From contig NZ_KZ984550.1 of the NCBI RefSeq assembly GCF_003574445.1, positions 372,001-436,000 of the forward strand: a stretch of 64,000 nt of DNA, given 5' to 3'. How positions within the stretch are numbered: position 1 is the first letter of the stretch; the number at the start of each line of letters is the position of its first letter. Position numbers and translations under genes: made by a program. This DNA comes from Streptomyces sp. YIM 130001. GTDB taxonomy: Bacteria; Actinomycetota; Actinomycetes; Streptomycetales; Streptomycetaceae. The notes under the pieces were generated by a model. It worked only from the letters and a program-made list of their open reading frames with translations. It was not told where the DNA came from and did not search any database. This document shows positions 50,787 through 59,644 of the stretch, one piece after another.

Positions 50787-51722
50787 ATGCGCGTATTCGT
50801 CACCGGAGCATCCGGATTCATCGGCTCCGCCGTCGTCCCCGATCTCCTCTCGGGCGGCCACCAGGTCGTCGCCCTCGCTCGCTCCGACTCCTCCGCGGCC
50901 TCCCTGGAGGCCGCCGGGGCCGAGGTGGTCCGCGGCACCCTCGACGACCTCGAGACCCTCAGGGACGCGGCCACCGCGTCCGACGGCGTGATCCATCTCG
51001 CCTTCAAGCACGACATCGCCTTCACGGGGGACTTCGCCGGCGCCGCCGCCGCGGACCGCCGCGTCGTCGAGACCTTCGGTGAGGCCCTCGCAGGCTCCGA
51101 CCGCCCGCTGGTGATCGCCTCCGGCGTACCCGACGAGCAGGGTCGAGTGGCCACCGAACGGGACGGGCACGCCTCGTCGGCGGCCGCCGACGGCACCGTC
51201 CTCGACGACCGGTCCGCCACCGCCGAACTGACGCTCAACCTCTCCACCCGGGACGTCCGGTCCTCCGTCGTACGGCTGCCCCCGACCAACCACGGCGAGG
51301 GCGACCCCGGCTTCATCGCCACCCTCGTCCAGACCGCCCGCGCCAAGGGCGTATCGGGCCACATCGGCGACGGGAAGACCCGCTGGCCCGCGACCCACTA
51401 CCGCGACTCCGCGCACCTGTTCCGCCTCGCCCTGGAGAACGCCCCGGCAGGAACCACCCTGCACGCGGTCGCCGAGGAAGGCGTACCGCTGCGCGACATC
51501 GCCGAGGCCATCGGCCGCGGCCTCGACCTGCCCGTGGCCTCCATCGCCCCCGAGGACGCCGCCGAGCACTTCGGCTGGCTCGCCGCGATCCTCGCCGCCG
51601 ACCGCCCGACCTCCAGCGCACTGACCCGCGAACTCCTGGACTGGGAGCCGACCCGGCCCGGCCTCATCGCCGACATCGAGGCCGGCCACTACTTCCGCGA
51701 CGCGGGCACCCCGACCGTGTGA
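50787..51722 (+). CDS. NAD(P)-dependent epimerase/dehydratase (extended-SDR-like)
   Basis: A 311-residue oxidoreductase. The Rossmann motif is VFVTGASGFIGSAV (GxxGxxG at about 7-13), followed by the acidic/neutral residue pattern ALARSDSSA that suggests NADP. The usual YxxxK catalytic pair is not obvious, as in many NmrA/epimerase-like members. ATG 50787 has AGGAG 11 bases upstream; an ATG at 50715 lies inside the operator repeat and is unlikely. It is divergent from the TetR gene, its presumed regulator. Substrate unknown, possibly a xenobiotic or quinone. Confidence 0.87.
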   Translation: MRVFVTGASGFIGSAVVPDLLSGGHQVVALARSDSSAASLEAAGAEVVRGTLDDLETLRDAATASDGVIHLAFKHDIAFTGDFAGAAAADRRVVETFGEALAGSDRPLVIASGVPDEQGRVATERDGHASSAAADGTVLDDRSATAELTLNLSTRDVRSSVVRLPPTNHGEGDPGFIATLVQTARAKGVSGHIGDGKTRWPATHYRDSAHLFRLALENAPAGTTLHAVAEEGVPLRDIAEAIGRGLDLPVASIAPEDAAEHFGWLAAILAADRPTSSALTRELLDWEPTRPGLIADIEAGHYFRDAGTPTV

Positions 51723-51770
51723 CGCCACTTCCCTACGCGATTCCGCCGTACGGAAAAGGACACAGAAATG

Positions 51771-51805
51771 CCCCCGGCCCGTCGATCGAATCGACGGGCC
51801 GGGGG
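51771..51805. terminator. 16-bp perfect terminator after ssrA and the epimerase gene
   Basis: Arms 51771-51786 and 51790-51805 pair perfectly with a three-base loop. On the minus strand CATTTCTG follows. It sits between the epimerase stop and the tmRNA 3' end and serves both. Confidence 0.85.
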
Positions 51806-51819
51806 CCACATGGGAATCG

Positions 51820-52206
51820 TGGAGATGGCGGGAATCGAACCCGCGTCCAACGGTGCGGAACCAGGGCTTCTCCGAGCGCAGTTCGCTGCGATTTTCTCGG
51901 CCCCGGAGATCACGCGAACAAGTCTCCGACGGGCCCAGCCACTGTTTGATTTCCCACCGAACCCCGTGACCGGGCTCGGTGGTTTAGTCCCCTAGCTTAT
52001 GCCAGGATCCGGGTCGGGAACGCTCCCGGGCTGACACCCATTTTGGGTCCCTCGATCACTACCTAATTAGGCAGCGAGAGCGAAGGACTGGGAATCGCGC
52101 TTAGTATTGGCGATTATTTTTTGCGACATATGGTTTACGAGATCATTGCCGCTTCCTCGGCTCGCTTCCCCTGCTTCGACAGCCGCTGTCGAAACCGATC
52201 ATCCCC
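51820..52206 (-). ncRNA. ssrA: Transfer-messenger RNA
   Basis: Rescues stalled ribosomes together with SmpB. The 5' end GGGGATG (52206 down) pairs with CATCTCC near the 3' end (51827-51821, one G-U), forming the tRNA-like acceptor. The T arm GCGGGTTCGATTCCCGC is present just inside, and CCA is not encoded. The tag frame reads ANTKRDSQSFALAA then TAA-TTAG (about 52110-52066), preceded by the conserved GCAAAAAATAATC context. Pseudoknot segments lie on both sides. About 387 bases, typical. smpB is 144 bases upstream on the same strand. Confidence 0.94.
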
Positions 52207-52350
52207 ATGTTGTTTTTTCAAATCGCCCGCCCCTTGCGGAGCGGACCTGCCCCGGCTGTGCGGGACGAGTGCCATCGTACGTGAACAACGCGCGACGGGG
52301 CCAGCCTATTTCCGGCGCCGCGGTCCGGGTGGGGCCGGGGCCCCCGACCG

Positions 52351-52830
52351 CTACGCGCGCTGCTTGCGCCGGGCCGCCGCCACCGCACGGTCGGTCTCGC
52401 GCCGGTCCTGCTTCTCGCGCAGGGTCTGCCGCTTGTCGTACTCCTTCTTGCCCTTGGCCAGGGCGATCTCGACCTTGGCCCGGCCGTCCCTGAAGTACAG
52501 GGCGAGCGGCACGATCGTGTGGCTGGTCTCCTGCGACTTGGCGGCCAGCTTGTCGATCTCCACCCGGTGCATCAGGAGCTTGCGCTTGCGGCGCGCGGAG
52601 TGGTTGGTCCAGGTGCCCTGGTGGTACTCCGGCACGTGGACGTTGTGCAGCCACGCCTCGTTGTCATCGATCTGTACGAACCCGTCCGCCAGCGACGCCC
52701 GCCCCTGGCGCAACGACTTGACCTCGGTACCGGTCAGCACGAGGCCGCACTCGTAGGTGTCGAGAATGTGGTAGTCGTGCCGCGCCTTCTTGTTCTGCGC
52801 GATCAGCTTGCGCCCTTTTTCCTTAGCCAT
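52351..52830 (-). CDS. smpB: SsrA-binding protein
   Basis: A 159-residue RNA-binding partner of tmRNA that delivers it to stalled ribosomes. Diagnostic blocks: [55 protein letters not shown], and the basic C-terminal tail [20 protein letters not shown] that enters the mRNA channel. ATG 52830. Directly upstream of ssrA, with 18 bases to the S41 protease gene, so smpB may be read with it. Confidence 0.96.
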   Translation of the reverse strand: MAKEKGRKLIAQNKKARHDYHILDTYECGLVLTGTEVKSLRQGRASLADGFVQIDDNEAWLHNVHVPEYHQGTWTNHSARRKRKLLMHRVEIDKLAAKSQETSHTIVPLALYFRDGRAKVEIALAKGKKEYDKRQTLREKQDRRETDRAVAAARRKQRA

Positions 52831-52848
52831 AGTCCGGCCATTTTCGCA

Positions 52849-54006
52849 CTACGAGGGGGTGCCGAGGCCACTCAATACTGTGCGGGCCCGTTCCTGGGCC
52901 CCGTCACCGGCCACCAGGTCGGGCGTGAGGCCCCGGCCGTCGACGTTCCGCCCCGACGGGGTGCTGTAGTGACCGACGGTGAGCTCGGCGACCGAGCCGT
53001 CGGGCAGCTTGCTCGGCATCTGCACGGACCCCTTGCCGAAGGTCCGGGTCCCCACGACGACCGCGCGACCGCGGTCCTGGAGCGCGCCGGTGAGCAGTTC
53101 GGCCGCGCTCATCGTGCCGCCGTCGACCAGCGCGACCACGGGCCTGGCCGCGTCCCCGCCGCGGGACGCGTGCAGGGCGCGCTGCTCGCCACGTACGTCG
53201 TAGGTGGCGACGAGGCCTCCGTCGAGGAAGGCGGAGGCGGCATCGACAGCCTCGTCGACCAGCCCCCCGCCGTTGCCCCTGAGGTCCAGCAGGACGCCGC
53301 TGCCGGAAGGCGCCTGGCGGACCGCTCGCCGTACCCGCTCACCGGAGCCCTTGGTGAAGGCCTTCACCTTGATCTGCACGTTGCCGTCGGGCAGCCGCTC
53401 GACCGCGACCGTCTCCCGCCGCAGATCGGCCCGGTGCAGCGTCTCGTGCCACACCCGCGCACCGCGCCGGAGCCCGAGCTCGACCGTGCTGCCCGCACCG
53501 TCCCGCTCGCCCCGCAGCATTTCCACGACCTCGGCGACCCGGCGGTCCGCCACCGGCCGGCCGTCGACCGTGCGCAGCCGGTCCCCTGCTTCGATTCCGG
53601 CCCGGTCGGCGGGGCCGCCGCGCTGGACCCGGTCGACCACGATGCCGCCGTCCCCGCCGCGCACCGTCCACAGGCCGACGCCGGTGTAACGGCCGTCCAG
53701 ATCCTGCTCGAACTCCTCGTACTCGCCGGCGTCGTAGACCGCGCCCCAGCGGTCGCCGCTGCGGCTGACCGCATCCTCTGCGGCCTCGGTGGGGGACTTC
53801 CCGTCGATCATGGCCCGGGCCGCCGCCTCGGAGACGCGCTGCGCGGCGGGGACGGGCCGCACCTCGTCGTCGTGCGCGTCATCCCGGTCGGTGCGGCCGA
53901 GCGAACCGGTGGCGGCCCCGGTCGCAAGGACGACTGCGAAGACCAATGCCAGCGTCGCCCCGCGGCGGACACCGCGGGGTCTGGCGAACAGGTCAGGACC
54001 TGACAT
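52849..54006 (-). CDS. S41 family C-terminal processing peptidase
   Basis: A 385-residue exported or membrane-anchored serine protease. An N-terminal hydrophobic segment (about 15-37) is followed by a helical region, a PDZ domain (about 105-185: GIVVDRVQRGGPADRAGIEA) and the S41 core. The catalytic Ser is in DGGTMSAAELL, and the Lys four turns later in TRTFGKGSVQMPSKL. Members cleave C-terminal tails of envelope proteins. It sits between ftsX and smpB, an order I recall from S. coelicolor (SCO2966-2969). ATG 54006. Confidence 0.93.
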   Translation of the reverse strand: MSGPDLFARPRGVRRGATLALVFAVVLATGAATGSLGRTDRDDAHDDEVRPVPAAQRVSEAAARAMIDGKSPTEAAEDAVSRSGDRWGAVYDAGEYEEFEQDLDGRYTGVGLWTVRGGDGGIVVDRVQRGGPADRAGIEAGDRLRTVDGRPVADRRVAEVVEMLRGERDGAGSTVELGLRRGARVWHETLHRADLRRETVAVERLPDGNVQIKVKAFTKGSGERVRRAVRQAPSGSGVLLDLRGNGGGLVDEAVDAASAFLDGGLVATYDVRGEQRALHASRGGDAARPVVALVDGGTMSAAELLTGALQDRGRAVVVGTRTFGKGSVQMPSKLPDGSVAELTVGHYSTPSGRNVDGRGLTPDLVAGDGAQERARTVLSGLGTPS

Positions 54007-54025
54007 GCCGGTGAGTCTAGGACAA

Positions 54026-54067
54026 CAAGGGGCGCCGCACGGTTGCTTGACCGTACGGCGCCCCTTG
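54026..54067. terminator. Terminator after ftsX
   Basis: CAAGGGGCGCCG (54026-54037) pairs with CGGCGCCCCTTG (54056-54067). An inner ACGGT/ACCGT stem extends the hairpin, with one mismatch. It separates the FtsX stop from the protease promoter. Confidence 0.75.
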
Positions 54068-54074
54068 GCATGTG

Positions 54075-54992
54075 TCACACCTTGAGGTACTTGCGCAACG
54101 CGAAGAACGCGGCCAACGCCGGCATCAGAAGCCCGATCGCGAGCACCAGGGGCAGCTTGGCCAGCACCTGGTCCCATCCCACGAACTGGATCAGCTGAAG
54201 CTTGTCGGCGAGCGCGAGTCCGTGATCGATGAGGAAGTACCGGCCGACGAGCAGCATCAGACAGGCCACGCCCGCGCCGAGCAGCCCCGCGAAGGCGGCC
54301 TCCATGATGAACGGCATCTGGATGTAGAAGCTGGACGCTCCCACCAGGCGCATGATGCCGGTCTCCCGTCTGCGGCTGAACGCCGACACCCGCACGGTGT
54401 TGACGATCAGCATCAGCGCAACGACCAGCATCAGCGCCATCACCGCGAGCGCCGCGTAGTTCATTCCGTTGAGCAGCTCGAAGAGGTTGTCGACGGTCTT
54501 TCTCTGGTCCTGCACCGACTGCACACCGTCACGGTCGGAGAAGGCGCTCGCGATCACCTGGTACTTCTCCGGGTCCTTCAGCTTGATCCGGAAGGACTCC
54601 TGCATCTGGTCCGGCGTCAGCGAATTGACCAGGGGCGAGTCGCCGAACTGCTCCTTGTAGTGCTTGTACGCCTCGTCGCTGGACTCGTGGATGACGTTGT
54701 CGACGACGCCCATCTTGTCCAGGTCGGTCTTGATCGTCTCCCGCTGCTGGGCGGTGACGGCTCCCTTGGTGCACTTGGGGTCCGTCTCCGCGTCGCCCTT
54801 GTTGCAGAAGAAGATGGCGACGTTGACCTTGTCGTACCAGTACCCCTTCATGGTGCTCACCTGGTCGCGCATGAGCAGCGAGCCGCCGAAGAGCGCCAGA
54901 GACAGGGCGACGGAGACGATGACCGCGAAGGTCATGGTGAGATTGCGGCGGAGACCGACGCCGATCTCCGACAGGACGAACTGGGCGCGCAT
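54075..54992 (-). CDS. ftsX: Permease-like cell-division protein FtsX
   Basis: A 305-residue integral membrane partner of FtsE with four TM helices and a large extracellular loop. TM1 is in RNLTMTFAVIVSVALSLALF, the extracellular domain spans about 50-175, and the other helices follow (ALAVMALMLVVALMLIVNTV and later). With FtsE it activates peptidoglycan hydrolases at the septum or during growth. It starts 45 bases after ftsE. ATG 54992. Confidence 0.95.
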   Translation of the reverse strand: MRAQFVLSEIGVGLRRNLTMTFAVIVSVALSLALFGGSLLMRDQVSTMKGYWYDKVNVAIFFCNKGDAETDPKCTKGAVTAQQRETIKTDLDKMGVVDNVIHESSDEAYKHYKEQFGDSPLVNSLTPDQMQESFRIKLKDPEKYQVIASAFSDRDGVQSVQDQRKTVDNLFELLNGMNYAALAVMALMLVVALMLIVNTVRVSAFSRRRETGIMRLVGASSFYIQMPFIMEAAFAGLLGAGVACLMLLVGRYFLIDHGLALADKLQLIQFVGWDQVLAKLPLVLAIGLLMPALAAFFALRKYLKV

Positions 54993-55037
54993 GGCGTCCT
55001 TTCAGTGCTCTCGTACTCTTCGTTGCCGTGCTGATGC

Positions 55038-55727
55038 TCAGTGCTGGTAGCCGTAGACGCCGCGCGACTGGTCGCGGACGAGGCGGCCCTTCTCCAGCTC
55101 CATGACGCGCTTACGCATCTGGTCCACGATCTGCTGGTCGTGGGTGGCCATCACGACGGTGGTACCCGTGCGGTTGATCCGGTCGAGCAGCTTCATGATG
55201 CCGACGGACGTCTGCGGGTCCAGGTTGCCGGTGGGCTCGTCCGCGATGAGCAGCATCGGACGGTTCACGAAGGCGCGGGCGATGGCCACGCGCTGCTGCT
55301 CACCACCGGACAGCTCGCCCGGCATACGGGCTTCCTTGCCACCGAGGCCGACGAGGTCGAGCACCTCGGGGACGGTCTTGCGGATGGTGCCGCGCGGCTT
55401 GCCGATGACCTCGAGCGCGAAGGCGACGTTCTCGCCGACGGTCTTGTTGGGCAGCAGCCGGAAGTCCTGGAAGACGGTGCCGAGCTGGCGCCGCATGTGC
55501 GGCACCTTCCAGTTGGAGAGCCGGGCCAGGTCCTTGCCGAGCACGTGCACCTGGCCGTGGCTGGCGCGCTCCTCACGCAGGAGGAGCCTCAGGAAGGTGG
55601 ACTTGCCGGATCCGGAGGACCCGACGAGGAACACGAACTCGCCCCTCTGTACTTCGAGGGAGACGTCCCGCAGCGCTGGACGCGTCTGCTTGGGATAGGT
55701 CTTGGAGACGTTGTCGAATCGGATCAC
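55038..55727 (-). CDS. ftsE: Cell-division ATP-binding protein FtsE
   Basis: A 229-residue cytoplasmic ATPase. Walker A is GSSGSGKST (about 36-44), signature [15 protein letters not shown], Walker [14 protein letters not shown], and the H-loop [12 protein letters not shown]. The N-terminal [19 protein letters not shown] is typical of FtsE. It forms the FtsEX complex with the downstream gene. ATG 55727; the 286-base upstream region holds the promoter. Confidence 0.96.
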   Translation of the reverse strand: MIRFDNVSKTYPKQTRPALRDVSLEVQRGEFVFLVGSSGSGKSTFLRLLLREERASHGQVHVLGKDLARLSNWKVPHMRRQLGTVFQDFRLLPNKTVGENVAFALEVIGKPRGTIRKTVPEVLDLVGLGGKEARMPGELSGGEQQRVAIARAFVNRPMLLIADEPTGNLDPQTSVGIMKLLDRINRTGTTVVMATHDQQIVDQMRKRVMELEKGRLVRDQSRGVYGYQH

Positions 55728-56013
55728 GGATGCACCACGGGTCGCCGGGGGTAGGTGAGCGTGACCCTACGCGAACCGGCGTGCGCAGTGCAGTCGCCGT
55801 CCTGGGTTGCGCGTTTTATCACGGATCTGCCGGGGAACGGACCGGTCGGAATCAGGCGCGTCGCCCGGCGGCGGGGGCAGCGGGAGCGATCGGGGCCCGC
55901 GCCGAATCCTGGGGAAGCTGGCACAGTGGTAGGGGGAACGGTTGCGTTCCCGTATGCGTTGTGCGAGGCAGTGAATCGGGTTGCGGCCTCGCCGCGCGGG
56001 AGGAGGAAAGCAC

Positions 56014-56202
56014 ATGACCTTGGACAGGTTGGTGTGCGCGAACTGCGCGGCGCCGGTGAGCGAGGGCCGCTGCCCCGTCTGCCGGGCGAACCGTGCGCGG
56101 ATGGAGCAGGAGGGCCCAGGCGGCCTGAACCCGGTGATGCTCGTCACCCTGCTGATCCTCCTGATCGGCACCATGGCCCTCCTGGCGGCGCAGAGCGCCT
56201 GA
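56014..56202 (+). CDS. Small zinc-ribbon membrane protein
   Basis: A 62-residue protein from ATG 56014, with the strong ribosome site GGAGGAGG nine bases upstream. The N-terminal half has two CxxC knuckles (VCANCAAPV and RCPVCRANR), forming a zinc ribbon. The C-terminal half is one TM helix (LNPVMLVTLLILLIGTMALL). No function is known to me. It is divergent from ftsE (286 bases) and ends at the shared hairpin at 56292-56330. Confidence 0.75.
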   Translation: MTLDRLVCANCAAPVSEGRCPVCRANRARMEQEGPGGLNPVMLVTLLILLIGTMALLAAQSA

Positions 56203-56291
56203 CGGCCCGCCTTTCCCCAGACACCCTTCGCCCTCGACCGCCGGACCGACTCCGTCGCGGCAGGCTTGATCACCCCGCATCCCCGGAACGC

Positions 56292-56330
56292 AACTGTGCC
56301 CCGCCAGGACGGACCCGGCGGGGCACAGTT
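56292..56330. terminator. 14-bp perfect terminator between converging genes
   Basis: AACTGTGCCCCGCC (56292-56305) pairs with GGCGGGGCACAGTT (56317-56330). It lies between the small zinc-ribbon gene and the LAXTG surface protein gene and can serve both. Confidence 0.8.
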
Positions 56331-56382
56331 CATGGGCCGGGGGTCAACAACCCCCACCCCGCAAGCAGTTCAGCGGCAGCGA

Positions 56383-57006
56383 CTACGCCGCAGTGTTACG
56401 GCCGGAGACCAGCCGCGGCAGCATCCGGAACCCGATACCACCGGCAATCATCGTCGCCGCACCGATCAGCAGGTACGTCGTCTCCGCCGCACCCGTCTCG
56501 GCCAGCTCGCCCTTGCCCTTGTCCGCCGCCTCGGGCGCGCCGCCCGCGTCGGTCAGGCCTTCCTTGCCCTCGCCCTGCTCGACGGGCTCGTTGCCGCCGT
56601 CGGGGTCGGTGCCGTCGCCCGGCTCGGTGGGCTGCTCGGTCGGCTCGGACGGCTCGTCCGTGGGCTCGGAGGGCTCGTCGGTCGGCTCGGTCGGCTCGTC
56701 CGTGGGCTCGGTCGGCTCCTCGGTCGGCTCGGTCGGCTCGTCGGTGGGCTCGGTCGGCTCCTCGGTGGGCTCCTCCGGGTCCTCCGACGGGTCCTCGGGA
56801 ATCTCGGTCTCGTCGTCGCCCGCACCCGGCAGGTCGACACCGACCTCGGCGCCCTCCTCGTCCACGCCGGCCTTCACGCCGATTCCCGCCACGTCGACAT
56901 CCACGCCGACGGCCGAGGCCGCACCGGCAGCGGTGAGCGACGCACCGGCGGCGATCACCGCGCCGGCGGCTATGCGCGCCACGCGGATACGCGTCTTCTT
57001 CGTCAT
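56383..57006 (-). CDS. LAXTG-anchored, Pro/Thr/Glu-repeat surface protein
   Basis: A 207-residue secreted protein. A signal peptide (about 1-32, RIRVARIAAGAVIAAGASLT to ASA) precedes a stretch of PTEEPTEPTDEP-like repeats (about 70-130). The C-terminal cell-wall sorting signal is LAETG (168-172), followed by a hydrophobic helix and RLVSGR. The LAXTG form is used by streptomycete class E sortases. The protein looks like a stalk or spacer with no binding domain. No sortase gene is nearby. The 385-base upstream gap contains its promoter. Confidence 0.85.
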   Translation of the reverse strand: MTKKTRIRVARIAAGAVIAAGASLTAAGAASAVGVDVDVAGIGVKAGVDEEGAEVGVDLPGAGDDETEIPEDPSEDPEEPTEEPTEPTDEPTEPTEEPTEPTDEPTEPTDEPSEPTDEPSEPTEQPTEPGDGTDPDGGNEPVEQGEGKEGLTDAGGAPEAADKGKGELAETGAAETTYLLIGAATMIAGGIGFRMLPRLVSGRNTAA

Positions 57007-57391
57007 CTGCCTGCTACCCCCAGTAGCTGTTCTCATCGATGGAGCAGCCGTATTCGGGGCAACGGCACGGCGGAATTCTGTCTCGAGCTCGGGACCGCCT
57101 CCGAAAGGCCGTCCACCCCGCCCCGCTCACACCCGCCCCAGACATACGCATGCTGCACTGCAGCCTGTCCAGAGTTAAGAGTTACGTCAAGGCCGTTCCG
57201 GGCGAGATGTCGTGTTCATTGCGACTTGACCGGCGTCCGCCACGCGACTGTGACGCAATCACCACGGTTCGGGCCCACCGAGGCTCTCAACTCCAGGGCG
57301 TACGGGGCCCACTGGGCTGTCGTACCCGAGTGCAAGGATGCATCGGCCGGGCCCGGCGGGTGCACGGCGGGAGGGCGAGACAGGAGCAGGT
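57007..57391. other. Divergent promoter region of the surface protein and SNF2 ATPase genes
   Basis: 385 bases. Minus strand shows TTGACG at about 57190, a fair -35 element for the surface protein, but no convincing -10. The plus side near 57361-57391 holds the ATPase ribosome site. No small gene or RNA is evident. Confidence 0.45.
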
Positions 57392-59638
57392 GTGGCACAG
57401 GACGTTCCGGTGACTCCGGGGAGACAGGCCCGGGCCGTACTGCACCGGGCGGGCGAACTGCTCGGCGCCGCCCGGGCCGTGGTCGAGGAGTACCGGGGCG
57501 CACAGCAGGCCGTGCGGGACGCGACGCGGTCCCTCGAGGACGCTCTCGCCCGTGCGGAGCTCACGGCGTTCCCGGTGTCACGCCTGCGCGACGTCACACG
57601 CGGCCAGTTGCGCGAGACCACCGTCGAGGCGCTGACCGCCGCCGGATACACCTCGGTCGGCCAGGTCCTCGACGCCGACACCCACGCGCTGCGCCGGGTG
57701 CCCGGCATCGGCAGCACAACTGCCGCTCAACTCCTCGCTGCTGCACAGCAGTTGCACCAGTCCGCGGCCGGCGCGGTCGCCGTGCGGATCAACGTGGACG
57801 CGGCCGGCGGAGCCGACCCCGCCTCCGCCGCGCGGCACACCCAACTGGTGCTCGCCCTCAACCGCCTCCTGCTCGCCGGCCCCGGCATCCCGGAGGCCGC
57901 TGCCGTCGCAGAACGCACCGCGGAGGCCCTCGAGCCGCAGTTGGCGACGGCCCGACCCACCGCTTCCCGGCTGACGTCGATACTCCTGGGCCGGGAACGC
58001 AGGACAGCCGCCAAGGCCTCCCTCGCCGCGCTCACCGAACTCCTCGCGCAGGCCGACGCCGACGACGTACCCCTCGCGCTCGGCCAGGCCGCCACGGATC
58101 TGATGCGCGGACCGGCCCCGACCGACGAGGCCTGGCTGGACTTCCAGGTCCGGGCCGCCGACTACTACACGCTGCTCGGCCGGATCGCCGACCTGCCCGA
58201 GGACCGGGCGTCCACGGAAGGCTTTCTGCCGTCCGGGATCGCCGAGGAGATCCGCGCACAGCCGCTGGACGAATCGCTGCTCCGGGTGTCGCTGCGTGGG
58301 TACCAGGCCTTCGGCGCCCGTTTCGCGCTGGTCCGCAGGCGGGTCCTCATCGGTGACGAGATGGGTCTCGGCAAGACGATCCAGGCGATCGCCGCGATGG
58401 CCCATCTGCGGGCCGCCGAGGAAGCCCGCCACTTCCTCGTGGTCTGCCCCGCGGGCGTACTCATCAACTGGATCCGTGAGGTGGAGGCTCGCAGCACCCT
58501 GCCCGCGTACCGTGCGCACGGCCGCGACCGCGAGGCCTCGATCGCCGCCTGGACCGCGCACGGCGGGGTCCTCGTCACCACGTACGACCTGTTGTGGACG
58601 CTCGAGCTGCCCACCGCGCTCGACCTCGGCATGCTCGTCGCGGACGAGGCGCACTACGTCAAGAATCCCGCGACCCGGCGAGCGGACGCCGTCCAGAAGC
58701 TGATCCGTCGCCGGACCACCGGGCGCGTGTTGTTCCTGACCGGGACCCCGATGCAGAACCATGTGGCCGAATTCCGGTCCCTGGTCGGCCAGTTGCAGCC
58801 GAAGCTCGTGCACACCATCGGCTACGGCACGGCGGCGGGCGACTCGAAGGCGTTCCGCGCCGCGGTCGCCCCCTGCTATCTCCGCCGCAATCAGCCGGAC
58901 GTGCTGACCGAGCTGCCGGGAGTCATTTACGCCGACGCATGGGAGGAGTTCTCCGACGGCGACCGGGCGGCGTACCGCAAGGCCGTCGCGGACGGGAACT
59001 TCATGGCGATGCGCCGCGCGGGCTACGCGGACCCGAAGCGCTCCGCGAAGCTCCACCGACTGCGCGAACTGGTCGGCGAGGCGGCCGAGAACGGACTCAA
59101 GGTGGTCGTCTTCTCCACCTTCCTCGACGTCCTGCAGACCGCCCACGACGCCCTCACCGTCAGCGGCCCGGTAGCGGAGGCCGGGACCGTGACCGGCATG
59201 CTGACCGGCGCCGTCCCCACGGACCGGCGCCAGGAACTGGTCGACGCCTTCACCCGGGCCCCCGGCCACGCGGTGCTGCTCGCCCAGATCCGTACGGGCG
59301 GGATCGGGCTCAATCTCCAGGCCGCCTCGGTCGTCGTCCTGTGCGAGCCGCAGCTCAACCCCGCCCTGGAGGCGCAGGCCGTCGGCCGGGCCCACCGGAT
59401 GGGGCAGGTCCGCCGGGTCCAGGTGCACCGGCTGCTCGCCACCGACAGCGTGGACCAGCATCTGCTCGGCATCCTGGAGGAGAAGAAGGCCCGGTTCGAC
59501 GCGTACGCACGGCGCAGCGAGCTCGCGGAATCGGTGCCGGAGGCGCTGGACATCTCGGAGCCGGACCTCGCCCGCCGGATCGTCGAGGACGAACAGCTGC
59601 GTCTCGCGCTCGGCGGGGGCCCGGCACCGCCGGACTGA
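57392..59638 (+). CDS. SNF2-type DEAD/DEAH ATPase with N-terminal helix-hairpin-helix
   Basis: A 748-residue DNA translocase-like protein. Residues about 55-110 contain a helix-hairpin-helix motif (LRRVPGIGSTTAAQLLAAA). The SNF2 core spans about 290-720. Walker A is GDEMGLGKTIQAIAAM, Walker B is VADEAHYVKN, motif III is LTGTPMQNHVAEFR, and motif VI is EAQAVGRAHRMGQ. These are RapA/SNF2-like signatures. GTG 57392 has GGAG eight bases upstream. Likely remodels protein-DNA or RNA polymerase complexes; specific role unknown. Monocistronic, convergent with prfB. Confidence 0.88.
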   Translation: MAQDVPVTPGRQARAVLHRAGELLGAARAVVEEYRGAQQAVRDATRSLEDALARAELTAFPVSRLRDVTRGQLRETTVEALTAAGYTSVGQVLDADTHALRRVPGIGSTTAAQLLAAAQQLHQSAAGAVAVRINVDAAGGADPASAARHTQLVLALNRLLLAGPGIPEAAAVAERTAEALEPQLATARPTASRLTSILLGRERRTAAKASLAALTELLAQADADDVPLALGQAATDLMRGPAPTDEAWLDFQVRAADYYTLLGRIADLPEDRASTEGFLPSGIAEEIRAQPLDESLLRVSLRGYQAFGARFALVRRRVLIGDEMGLGKTIQAIAAMAHLRAAEEARHFLVVCPAGVLINWIREVEARSTLPAYRAHGRDREASIAAWTAHGGVLVTTYDLLWTLELPTALDLGMLVADEAHYVKNPATRRADAVQKLIRRRTTGRVLFLTGTPMQNHVAEFRSLVGQLQPKLVHTIGYGTAAGDSKAFRAAVAPCYLRRNQPDVLTELPGVIYADAWEEFSDGDRAAYRKAVADGNFMAMRRAGYADPKRSAKLHRLRELVGEAAENGLKVVVFSTFLDVLQTAHDALTVSGPVAEAGTVTGMLTGAVPTDRRQELVDAFTRAPGHAVLLAQIRTGGIGLNLQAASVVVLCEPQLNPALEAQAVGRAHRMGQVRRVQVHRLLATDSVDQHLLGILEEKKARFDAYARRSELAESVPEALDISEPDLARRIVEDEQLRLALGGGPAPPD

Positions 59639-59644
59639 CCGGGC

